This document shows, piece by piece, positions 48,445 through 56,036 of a stretch of DNA of 64,000 bases. The position numbers and the translations under genes were made by a program. The notes under the pieces are model-generated. The model was not told the DNA's origin, made no database searches, and was given only the letters and a program-made list of their open reading frames with translations. Source of the stretch: Acinetobacter guerrae (GTDB lineage: Bacteria > Pseudomonadota > Gammaproteobacteria > Pseudomonadales > Moraxellaceae); NCBI RefSeq assembly GCF_009372255.1, contig NZ_LXGN01000007.1, positions 171,210 to 235,209 of the forward strand. Reading direction: 5' to 3'. How positions within the stretch are numbered: the first letter of the stretch is position 1; every line of letters starts with the position of its first letter.

Positions 48445-48678
48445 ATGGTTATAGATATGAATCAGGCGACTCCTCTTCGTATTCAATTTAGTACAGCATG
48501 CCAAATGTTGGATGTCACACGTGAATCACTTCGTCATACGATCCGAAAAGATCCCACGTTTCCAAAGCCAATGAAAATGGGTACCACAAAACAAGCTCCT
48601 GTTTTCTTTGATTATCAAGAGATTGTTGAGTGGCATAATAGTAAGAAAGAAGCTGCTGCAGCTCAAATGGAGGCATAA
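48445..48678 (+). CDS. AlpA/MerR-like helix-turn-helix regulator
   Basis: A 77-residue small DNA-binding protein. The pattern TACQMLDVTRESLRHTIRKD then FPKPMKMG...APVFFDYQEIVEW is the AlpA/excisionase winged helix, with the initial helix-turn-helix and a late W. In P4-like elements such proteins activate the integrase or act as excisionases. It ends two bases before the antirepressor gene, suggesting co-expression. Confidence 0.75.
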   Translation: MVIDMNQATPLRIQFSTACQMLDVTRESLRHTIRKDPTFPKPMKMGTTKQAPVFFDYQEIVEWHNSKKEAAAAQMEA

Positions 48679-48680
48679 CC

Positions 48681-49427
48681 ATGAAAGTCTCCGCAAATGT
48701 GTTAGTTGCCTCTAAAGTCAATATTGATGGCGCCATGATTCGGCAAGATCAGCATGGACGCTTCTGTGCCAATGATTTACATCAGGCCAGCGGAGGTGAA
48801 CGTAAAAACCAGCCCCAATATTTTCTTGAAAACAAACAAACCCGGGATCTTGTTCAAGTATTAATCGATACAGGAATTCCTGTATCCCCCATCAATGTAA
48901 TTCGTGGTGGGATAAATCAGGGTACATACGTTGTAAAAGAAATAGTTTATGCATATGCCATGTGGATTAGTCCAGCTTTCCATCTTAAAGTTATTCACAA
49001 CTTTGATGCCATGATGCTACAACCTCAACTGCCTGATCTAAACAATCCAGCACAATTGCGAGACCTGTTGCTTAGCTATGCTGAACAAAATATCCAACTT
49101 TGTACTGAAAACCAAGTACTGTCGAAAGCTATAGAAACTATCACTCGTACAGAACACGGCGTGAAGTTTCAACAGGCATGTAAAATTCTGAACTTAAAGC
49201 AACAAGTTTTGGCCCAGTGGCTTAGAAAAAATAATTGGGATCGCTATTTAAATAATGCCAGAGCTTCAACTTATTACAGTGAAAATCAGGGCTATTGTGA
49301 AACTAAGTATTCTTTGAAAGAAGGTGTTAAAGCCTCTGGCCAATCATATAGCTTTACACAAACTGAATTCTTCATCTTGCCAAAAGGCATGCGGATACTT
49401 GCCAAGAGATTTGGAGAATCTGTATGA
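48681..49427 (+). CDS. Phage antirepressor with KilA-N and KilAC domains
   Basis: A 248-residue protein. The N-terminal KilA-N-like domain (GAMIRQDQHGRFCANDLHQA to ~105) binds DNA. The C-terminal KilAC/ANT domain (~150-240) has GVKFQQACKILNLKQQVLAQ and a final ILPKGMRILAKRF. In P1 and related phages Ant proteins antagonise the repressor, and their expression is limited by the C4 antisense RNA. A C4-like structure lies just downstream here rather than upstream. Confidence 0.82.
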   Translation: MKVSANVLVASKVNIDGAMIRQDQHGRFCANDLHQASGGERKNQPQYFLENKQTRDLVQVLIDTGIPVSPINVIRGGINQGTYVVKEIVYAYAMWISPAFHLKVIHNFDAMMLQPQLPDLNNPAQLRDLLLSYAEQNIQLCTENQVLSKAIETITRTEHGVKFQQACKILNLKQQVLAQWLRKNNWDRYLNNARASTYYSENQGYCETKYSLKEGVKASGQSYSFTQTEFFILPKGMRILAKRFGESV

Positions 49428-49516
49428 AATATTCACCTATTTTTAGCTTCGCCCTTTTCAAATTAATTTTATTGATTTATATTAAGTTTGTCTGGTGCAA
49501 AATCACTAGATTAGCT

Positions 49517-49573
49517 TTGGTCGGCTATCAACTCATTGGCGCATACAGTCCGCTTCGGGCTTTTTTTATGCGT
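49517..49573 (+). ncRNA. Candidate C4/CI-like antisense RNA
   Basis: A hairpin at 49539-49573 has an outer stem gcgcata/tatgcgt around an inner stem agtccg/cgggct, and a T7 run (49561-49567) that would terminate transcription. Just 5' are ttggtcg (49517-49523) and ctcatt (49532-49537). Both are perfectly complementary, in antiparallel order, to cgaccaa (49653-49659) and aatgag (49642-49647) downstream. Two short complementary boxes upstream of a translated target is the layout of P1 C4 and P4 CI immunity RNAs. Function is inferred. Confidence 0.6.
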
Positions 49574-49642
49574 TATCTCTCTATGCATTCGCATGTTATG
49601 GTGAAGTTGGAGAGGGACACTTTCGAGTGTGCAGGTAACCTA

Positions 49643-49738
49643 ATGAGCCTGTCGACCAACCCTTTTCAGCTTTGCCACCCTCACTTGGTCGTGACTGGTA
49701 AAGCCTCTAAACAATCATTAGGAGTGCATTCGTCATGA
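49643..49738 (+). CDS. Possible leader peptide (Icd/Ash-like position)
   Basis: A 31-codon ORF starting in the antisense-target sequence (AGG 7 bases upstream) and overlapping the next gene by ATGA. The frame is open further upstream to 49424, but that part crosses the terminator hairpin and is unlikely to be translated. In P1 and P4 relatives, short peptides such as Icd/Kil and Ash occupy this place. I cannot confirm homology. Confidence 0.3.
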   Translation: MSLSTNPFQLCHPHLVVTGKASKQSLGVHSS

Positions 49739-50289
49739 ACGCAAAAGTTAATATTCAATTTCCAGAAAAATCTTTTTATAGTGCAATCAATATCCTTGAT
49801 GCTTATTCACTTGCATTAGATTCAACCACTCAAGTTAAAGTTCTAATTAGTCGTATTAAGAAAGAAACACAGCGACTTATAGAGGTTGAGCAAGAATCTA
49901 GCTCCACACCTCATAGCTTTACTGATATTAAAAGTCTTATTTCAGTTGCAGAATACTTAGCTGAAAACTACATCAACATTTTTGATTCTGAATATGAGAA
50001 ATATAAAAATGCATCAAAAAATATAAACGTTAAATTTGATGCTGCCGATCTTTCCGAAGCCTATGGCCTAGCCCATGAAATAAGCTCTTGGTTTGGTGCA
50101 CTGCTTCATCAAATCAAAGATGAGTTATTTGCTATTAAAGAAAATTCTAAAGTTCTTTCTAATGTAGTTTTCACAAGTCTTGAGCGTTTGATTTATATTG
50201 CAGATTTTTTATCTGAAAGTATTAGCAATACTTTTGAAAGTGAATTTAAAAAGTATGAATCAGAATGGGAGGCATCTAAAAATGGATAA
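49735..50289 (+). CDS. Internally duplicated helical protein of the replication operon
   Basis: A 184-residue, all-helical acidic protein made of two related halves. ISVAEYLAENYINIFDSEYE (first half) lines up with IYIADFLSESISNTFESEFK (second half), and each half ends in KYxxxxxAS. No signal or TM segment and no known family. It overlaps the leader ORF (ATGA) and the next small gene, so translation is coupled. As first gene after the C4-like RNA it would be directly controlled by it. Confidence 0.65.
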   Translation: MNAKVNIQFPEKSFYSAINILDAYSLALDSTTQVKVLISRIKKETQRLIEVEQESSSTPHSFTDIKSLISVAEYLAENYINIFDSEYEKYKNASKNINVKFDAADLSEAYGLAHEISSWFGALLHQIKDELFAIKENSKVLSNVVFTSLERLIYIADFLSESISNTFESEFKKYESEWEASKNG

Positions 50290-50452
50290 GCCTTCTATTA
50301 CAGCAGAAAATACCAAAGAATCGTCCAAAACTGCTGTTAAGTATACTGATTCTGTATCATCGTCCGTATATGCTGAATCAGTGCGTATGACACCAGAACG
50401 CCTTCTAAATGCCGTAGTAAATAACCAAGATCGGCATAAGGAGGACGAGTGA
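50282..50452 (+). CDS. Small hypothetical protein
   Basis: 56 residues from an ATG with a strong GGGAGG site 8 bases upstream; a longer upstream frame overlaps the previous gene and is rejected. It is Ser/Thr-rich with ESVRMTPERLLNAVVNNQDR near the end. It overlaps the genes on both sides by a few bases (start inside the previous gene's end, GTGA overlap with the next), indicating coupled translation. Function unknown. Confidence 0.6.
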   Translation: MDKPSITAENTKESSKTAVKYTDSVSSSVYAESVRMTPERLLNAVVNNQDRHKEDE

Positions 50453-51303
50453 GTAATGATGCTACTCGCTGGGCTTGGACTGCTCCAGTAAACACCTCTG
50501 CTCAGCGCTTGGTTCTGCTTTCCTTAGCAGACCGCGCTGGCGAACAACATACAGCATGGCCCAGTATGGAGCGTTTAGCTGCTGATACTGTTTTGAACTT
50601 AAAAACGGTGAAAAAGGTAGTCAATGAGCTTATCGAAATTGGCTTAATTTTAGACACGGGGAAGCGAACTGGACCTACTGGTAGAGTCAGAATTTTGCAA
50701 TTAATTGGTGTTAAATCACGCGATCAAGAGCAAAAAAATGACGATTCTAATAGTACCAATATTGGGTCTATTGACCTAAATAATGAATCCAATATTGGGA
50801 CGATTAAAACCCCCAATAAGCCCGAAAACGGGACGATTAAACAAGACCAAAAACGGGACGATTACCCCCCTGTAATCGACCCAATTTTGGATAGTAATGA
50901 ACCCAAAAACGGTACTTTGAATGAACCCAATTTTGGGTCGCTGAATCTATCATTGAATCTATCAATGAATCTCTCTGAAAAACACGACTGGATTCCGAAT
51001 CAAAAACAACTTGAAACTAAGATCAAAATCGCTGGTCACGAAAAAAATCTTGAGCTCATTTTTGGTCTTCCAAGTTTTGAATTTGAATTAAGCTCATTCA
51101 ATTCCTATTTCGATGGCAAGGGATTATCTGAATCTCAGAAACTCCACAAATTTACAGCATGGATTATCGACAAATTTCAGCGATACCAGAAAGCCAATCC
51201 AGATTATGTGAATCTGCTAGAGCCAACTCAGAACTCAGCAGCAATGCCAGCTTTAAATATTACCGACAGCAAACCAAAAAGTTTATTGGAGAACATCACA
51301 TGA
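50449..51303 (+). CDS. Phage replication initiator (lambda-O-like) with embedded origin
   Basis: 284 residues from a GTG with AAGGAGGAC upstream. The N-terminal ~85 residues form a winged helix-turn-helix (AQRLVLLSLADRAG, WPSMERLAADTVLNLKTVKK) as in phage O-type initiators. The middle (~102-176) is a low-complexity linker whose DNA carries seven iteron-like repeats and three 12-mers. The C-terminal part (~180-284) may bind the helicase encoded next, whose ATG overlaps this stop. The layout parallels lambda O, where the origin is inside the gene. Confidence 0.78.
   Translation: MSNDATRWAWTAPVNTSAQRLVLLSLADRAGEQHTAWPSMERLAADTVLNLKTVKKVVNELIEIGLILDTGKRTGPTGRVRILQLIGVKSRDQEQKNDDSNSTNIGSIDLNNESNIGTIKTPNKPENGTIKQDQKRDDYPPVIDPILDSNEPKNGTLNEPNFGSLNLSLNLSMNLSEKHDWIPNQKQLETKIKIAGHEKNLELIFGLPSFEFELSSFNSYFDGKGLSESQKLHKFTAWIIDKFQRYQKANPDYVNLLEPTQNSAAMPALNITDSKPKSLLENIT
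50756..50937. repeat. Seven iteron-like repeats inside the initiator gene
   Basis: Eleven-base units of the form CCRAnnnnGGK start at 50756, 50789, 50822, 50847, 50881, 50903 and 50927. Several are palindromic (ccaatattgg, ccaattttgg). Spacings are 33, 33, 25, 34, 22 and 24 bases, close to multiples of one helical turn. Four are followed by a common gacgatta or gtctatt-like tail. They are probable initiator-binding sites. Confidence 0.75.
50942..50977. repeat. Three tandem 12-mers next to the iterons
   Basis: tgaatctatcat, tgaatctatcaa and tgaatctctctg lie directly end to end, 4 bases after the last iteron. They are AT-rich and resemble the 12/13-mer unwinding elements of bacterial and plasmid origins. 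With the iterons they make a compact candidate origin (50756-50977). Confidence 0.7.
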
Positions 51304-52673
51304 GTAACAAGACTCCAATTCACAATATTCAAATCGAACAGGCGGTACTCGCTGCCCTGATGACCGTAACTGGATCTTATGACCAAATTGAAAATTTACT
51401 TTCTGAAAACGATTTTTATGCAACACGTCATAAGTTAATCTTTAGTGCGATTGTAGATCTTGATGCTCATAACTCACCTTATGATTTAATCCTAGTCAAT
51501 CAATGGTTAGAAACGCGAAAATATGGTGAAGCATCAGGTGGCGAAAAGTATCTAATGCAACTCATGAGTGATGCACCATCAAGTTTTTATAATCTACAGT
51601 CGTATGCAGAAAAATTAAAAGATCTTACAGCCTGTAGACAAGTTGAAACTGAAGCATTAAAAATCATTCAGCAAGCACGTCAGCTAACCGTTACTCGTGG
51701 TGAACTTGTACAAAATGCTCAAACAGTTTTTGCAAATTTAAATACTGAAACGGCAAGTGAATCTTTATTCCATATCCATGATGCAGCATCAAACACATTT
51801 GTAGAAATCAGCCGTAAAATGGAAGCAGCGATTGCTGGTACTACGTTGATCAAGGGTATTCAAACTGGTATTTATGATTTAGATCAAAAATTAGGTGACG
51901 TTGAACCAGGTTGTTTATTTGTGATAGCAGCCCGACCTGCCATGGGAAAAACCACCATGATGCAAGTTATTGCGAATCATGTTGCTGTCATCCAAAAAAA
52001 ACCAGTTCTGATTATGTCGGGTGAAATGCCGAAAGAACAGATCGCTATGCGTCTCTGTTGCGCCATAGCACCCGCTAATATCAGTTTGGTGCGCAACACA
52101 CCACACCTACTACCAAAAGACGAATTTACGGCTTATACGCGCGCTGTAGCAATGCTTCAAAATGTACCTATGCAAATCAATGATACATCTCGCCCTTCAA
52201 TTGCCAATATCAGAGAGTCAGTTCGCAAGGTAAAGCATGAATATGGATCGATTGGCTTAGTACTGATTGATTATCTGCAGATTATGAAAACGACCAAACA
52301 GTTTGCCCGTGAAGACCTAAAAATTGCGTATTTCACTGGGGAATTGAAAGCCATGGCAAAAGAGTTTGATTGCGTGGTTGTTCTATTATCACAGCTCAAT
52401 CGTGAATTAGAAAAACGTCCCAATAAGCGCCCCATACTTTCTGATCTAAGAGAATCTGGAGCCATCGAACAGGATGCAGATCAAATCTTATTTTTATATC
52501 GAGATGAGATTTATAACAAAGAGTCTAAATACATAGGTGTTGCTGAGGCTATTGTTGGTAAGAATAGACACGGCGCACCTGGTACAGCATATATGCACGC
52601 TTACTTGAAGTACTGTCAATTTTCAAATTTAGATGCGAATGCACTAGAACAAATACATGGGGTAACCACTTAA
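51300..52673 (+). CDS. Replicative DnaB-like helicase
   Basis: 457 residues from the ATG at 51300, which overlaps the initiator stop (ATGA) and has a GGAG site; the longer frame is rejected. The N-terminal DnaB domain (HNIQIEQAVLAALM, ~8-100) is followed by the RecA-like motor with Walker A ARPAMGKT (211-218), Walker B VLIDYLQIM and the DLRESGAIEQDAD segment. It should unwind the element's origin after loading by the adjacent initiator. Confidence 0.93.
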   Translation: MSNKTPIHNIQIEQAVLAALMTVTGSYDQIENLLSENDFYATRHKLIFSAIVDLDAHNSPYDLILVNQWLETRKYGEASGGEKYLMQLMSDAPSSFYNLQSYAEKLKDLTACRQVETEALKIIQQARQLTVTRGELVQNAQTVFANLNTETASESLFHIHDAASNTFVEISRKMEAAIAGTTLIKGIQTGIYDLDQKLGDVEPGCLFVIAARPAMGKTTMMQVIANHVAVIQKKPVLIMSGEMPKEQIAMRLCCAIAPANISLVRNTPHLLPKDEFTAYTRAVAMLQNVPMQINDTSRPSIANIRESVRKVKHEYGSIGLVLIDYLQIMKTTKQFAREDLKIAYFTGELKAMAKEFDCVVVLLSQLNRELEKRPNKRPILSDLRESGAIEQDADQILFLYRDEIYNKESKYIGVAEAIVGKNRHGAPGTAYMHAYLKYCQFSNLDANALEQIHGVTT

Positions 52674-53044
52674 TGTATATATATGATTTAAATTTTGATA
52701 GTTCTGTACTAACAGGTGGACTACCTAAACGTTTTAGAAAACTAAAATCTGATAAAAAAATTAAAAAATTTTTAGTGCAAAGACGGGGTTATAAAGCACC
52801 CGATTTTGGTCGTATGATTTTAGATTTACGCAATCTCGGTTGGTCACATGAAAAAATTTCCTATGTGCTTGATGCATCATCATCAGCGGTATCAAGTTGG
52901 GCGACAGGCAGTATTCCAAACTATGAACATGGAGATGCGTTTATTGAGCTGTGGCGCGAACAAACTGGCATTAATCGCATTCCACGTTTAGGCGAATGGC
53001 AAAGTTATAAATATGAAATTGGGCAGTTAAATCTGCTTAAATAA
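52673..53044 (+). CDS. Phage helix-turn-helix protein, paralogue of the 61985-62275 gene
   Basis: A 123-residue protein overlapping the helicase stop (TAATG). After a basic start it has a helix-turn-helix-like core: MILDLRNLGWSHEKISYVLD then SSSAVSSWATGSIPNYEHGD, and FIELWREQTG. The same pattern (FYEHGENFVDLW, SAVFGWSTGAKP) is in the minus-strand gene at 61985-62275, so the two are related. A regulatory or copy-control role is likely but unproven. Confidence 0.65.
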   Translation: MYIYDLNFDSSVLTGGLPKRFRKLKSDKKIKKFLVQRRGYKAPDFGRMILDLRNLGWSHEKISYVLDASSSAVSSWATGSIPNYEHGDAFIELWREQTGINRIPRLGEWQSYKYEIGQLNLLK

Positions 53045-53130
53045 ATAAACAGCATTTTTAAAATATTTTCTATTTGATTATTAAAAGCCCCATCTATATT
53101 AAGGGGCTTAAGTTAAGTTTTTTGCGAAAT

Positions 53131-53514
53131 TTATTGGTTTTTCATTCTACTCTCAATAATATATCGCACTGCATTATCATAGGAGTCTTTTTTTAGTTTT
53201 TCGCTATATTCATTCGCCATTTTTATATCTAAGCTTGTCATATCATGCTTACCAACAGCATGTAATTGATTAAATGAAGCTGTAGTTACTTCAGATAGTT
53301 GGGATTCACATTTGCTTAAAGTAGCTTGTGCCGCCTCTCCAGCAGATGAACTGGATTTTGAGTAAATTAAGCTAGCCTCTTTAATACAAGTGAGATAATT
53401 AATCTGCTTTTCTTTTGTTACATATCTTAATTGCCCAATATCGACTTTTGTTTTTTCTGGTTGAGTTGCGCATCCCGTTAATAATACCAATAAAATTATT
53501 CCAATTCTTTTCAT
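53131..53514 (-). CDS. Small phage lipoprotein
   Basis: 127 residues from the ATG at 53514, which overlaps the stop of the large upstream gene (ATGA). It has a lipoprotein signal (ILLVLLTGC, Cys15) and a helical body with three further cysteines. It is the last gene of the minus-strand operon, a place where spanin-type or superinfection-exclusion lipoproteins often sit. Nothing shows which it is. Confidence 0.65.
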   Translation of the reverse strand: MKRIGIILLVLLTGCATQPEKTKVDIGQLRYVTKEKQINYLTCIKEASLIYSKSSSSAGEAAQATLSKCESQLSEVTTASFNQLHAVGKHDMTSLDIKMANEYSEKLKKDSYDNAVRYIIESRMKNQ

Positions 53515-56036
53515 TCGCTCATATCCCACCAGTAACTATTCCCTAAATTTTCTAATCGCTGCTGTGTTTTAGGCAAATAATCTGGGTCAATCATATTTTG
53601 AAGTTTAGAATACAGCATGCGGTCTATAACCAATTTACTGTACCATAAGTTTTGAAGTGGGATATTTCCTTTTAATGTGTTGGCTATTTCCATCATTCGG
53701 GTTGATTCTTTACCCTCAATAATATTATTACCCATACCTGTAAGCAGCATACCCAATTTCATGCCCTGTCCAATTAATGGGCCACTAATAAAATCAGATG
53801 CACTGCGCCCTGTTGGATCTGAAAGTGCAGACATGATGTCCCCCAAGAAGGAAAGCCCACCACCTTTTAAAAGTGACTTACCAAAGAAATCAGGCGTAAA
53901 TACTGGCTCTGGATTTTTACCATTTGCCACGTTTTGCATCTGAACAATTAATGCGCCCGCCAAAGTTTGATACGCAAGTAAAGATGCCAGAAATGTCGCC
54001 CGACTTTTTATATCATTTTGAGCAAATGCACGATGCCCCATACGAAACATATAAGCTAAAGGGAATCCCTTAAATTGGAATAAGGTTCTACCTAGCTCGC
54101 CTTGGATTGTACCAGCTTCACCTAAATTGATAATACTTCGCTCACGAACACCAGCCTCAATAATAGCCACGCTTTCTTCATTAAAAATATGAGTCTGGTA
54201 TTTCATTGCAGCCTTATAGCGGAAATCCTGAATAGCTCGATCACTTGATTGTTTGTCAGGTGGCAGAAATTGTTTAATCACATCATCAGGCGCATTAAAA
54301 AAATCATTCTGAGTTAAAACAGGCGTTCCATCATCACGCTTGCTTGGTTCAAGTTTTTGCCACAATTGCCAATCGCTTTCATTAATCCCATTGCCTTTTA
54401 GGATTTTTAAATCAGCTTCACCAAGATCCTTCCAATCCATTTTACGGGTCATTTCAGCAAGCTTATTCATATGCACCAGATTGAACGCTCGTTTCGCCCC
54501 TGCAGTGACGGCGTTCAAACCTGATAGTTTCATAGTCGTTGCAGCAAAAGCCTGCATACGTGCATTAAAGCGGCCTGACTTGGTAGCACTGCTGACAACA
54601 TCAGCGTCACCAAAACGAGTTATTGAACCGGCCATTTCGTTAATGCCGAGGCCAAACCGCAATGCTTCATCGCGATACTTGCCTTGTGTAAGCTGCTTCA
54701 TGTATTCAGGTGCAATCGATTTAGTGTAGGAAAGTCCTAGCATGTTACCTATTCGCTTCATGCTTGCATGGTCACCAAATGTGGTGATGGTGGTACTGCC
54801 CAATTTTGATGACACCATGAGCGCACGCAGCCCACCCATGATATTTCCAAGAGTTGAGTCAATCGCCTTAGTATGAGCATCTAAAGTGTTATACATGCTC
54901 GTTGCTCGATGCGCCTGTTTATCTAGTGCGCCATGCTTTTGACCGTTACTAGGATCGGCTTTAGCCCGTATCAATGCTTCATTTAGAATGGTTTCAAAAG
55001 CCAGTCTAGGATTAGAACCAAAGTTTTGCATCATGGCAATTTCGGTTGACATACGCTGTACATGGTTCTTTAAAATCTCATGAAATCCAGTTTCATTATA
55101 GGTGCCATACTTTCCCTGATAATTCAGCCATGCATCACCATCTTTAAAATGTAAAGCTCTAGCTTCTTGGTGGCGATTTGCCATTTTACTACGCCCGCCA
55201 ATTGGAGTAATAGCATCGGATTTCTTTTGTTGATTTAAAGCTTTTAATTCCTTGTTTGCACCATTGGTTGCAATGGTTTGATAAACATCATCAAGCACTG
55301 TTTTAAGCTCGGCATCATTCATTAAAGAGCCATCTTCTTTAACATACTGATTGCGATCCAAGCCCTGCATTACATTATTGACCCATTCAGATTGATCAGT
55401 GAGAGCCACTTTTTTCTGATCATGAGAAGTCATAAAACCATAGTTATCTAACTTCTTAATATTTCCGCCATTACGATTAAAGGCTAAACGCATTTCTTCT
55501 AGCGTTTCGCTTACCTCTTTAGCCATTGCCATAATTTCTGGATTGTCGGATTTACCACCAAACATGACTCGAATAATGTCATCAGTCATAGTTTTATTGA
55601 CTGACATTCCAAATCGTTCCTGGGTTTTGGTGAAGACATCAGCAACTCGTGACATCCATAAACTATGCAAGGATTGCGCCTGTTTTTCCGCAGATTGAAT
55701 GCCGCTTTGATCTGAAAAATAGGCTATTTTACGCATCAAGGCTTGTATCGGGTTGAGCTTTGGATGATTATAAATCTGTGCTTCAATCTGTGCCTTTAAG
55801 ACCGCATCACGTGCAATATTTTGGTTATTCTTTGCAATCTGAATAGATAGGTCGCTTGCCGTTTTTTGTGCAATCGCTTCCGCTCGATCGGCTGCACTTT
55901 TCATACCCCAATCGGGATCAGTCCGCGCTAAAATGTTTTGCGCTCGTTGATACATTAAAGAAATTCGATTACGATAATTGGTTGGTGTTTTACGCCCTAA
56001 GGCTTTCTCTACCGCTTCTTTACATTCCGATCTCAT
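53511..56036 (-). CDS. Large phage internal virion (ejection) protein, gp16-like
   Basis: 841 residues from the ATG at 56036 (MRSECKEAVEKALG), overlapping the stop of the transglycosylase gene by ATGA; a longer frame is rejected. It is mostly helical with long amphipathic stretches and hydrophobic segments in the C-terminal third (FLASLLAYQTLAGALIVQM). No enzymatic motif is seen. Size, place after the transglycosylase and gp14/gp15-like neighbours suggest the C-terminal part of a T7 gp16-type DNA-ejection machine. Homology was not tested. Confidence 0.6.
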   Translation of the reverse strand: MRSECKEAVEKALGRKTPTNYRNRISLMYQRAQNILARTDPDWGMKSAADRAEAIAQKTASDLSIQIAKNNQNIARDAVLKAQIEAQIYNHPKLNPIQALMRKIAYFSDQSGIQSAEKQAQSLHSLWMSRVADVFTKTQERFGMSVNKTMTDDIIRVMFGGKSDNPEIMAMAKEVSETLEEMRLAFNRNGGNIKKLDNYGFMTSHDQKKVALTDQSEWVNNVMQGLDRNQYVKEDGSLMNDAELKTVLDDVYQTIATNGANKELKALNQQKKSDAITPIGGRSKMANRHQEARALHFKDGDAWLNYQGKYGTYNETGFHEILKNHVQRMSTEIAMMQNFGSNPRLAFETILNEALIRAKADPSNGQKHGALDKQAHRATSMYNTLDAHTKAIDSTLGNIMGGLRALMVSSKLGSTTITTFGDHASMKRIGNMLGLSYTKSIAPEYMKQLTQGKYRDEALRFGLGINEMAGSITRFGDADVVSSATKSGRFNARMQAFAATTMKLSGLNAVTAGAKRAFNLVHMNKLAEMTRKMDWKDLGEADLKILKGNGINESDWQLWQKLEPSKRDDGTPVLTQNDFFNAPDDVIKQFLPPDKQSSDRAIQDFRYKAAMKYQTHIFNEESVAIIEAGVRERSIINLGEAGTIQGELGRTLFQFKGFPLAYMFRMGHRAFAQNDIKSRATFLASLLAYQTLAGALIVQMQNVANGKNPEPVFTPDFFGKSLLKGGGLSFLGDIMSALSDPTGRSASDFISGPLIGQGMKLGMLLTGMGNNIIEGKESTRMMEIANTLKGNIPLQNLWYSKLVIDRMLYSKLQNMIDPDYLPKTQQRLENLGNSYWWDMSE

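Noticed and set aside
49424..49738. Full 104-codon ORF after the antirepressor gene
   Set aside because: Its first two thirds cross the terminator hairpin and the antisense RNA region; only the last 31 codons have a plausible start.
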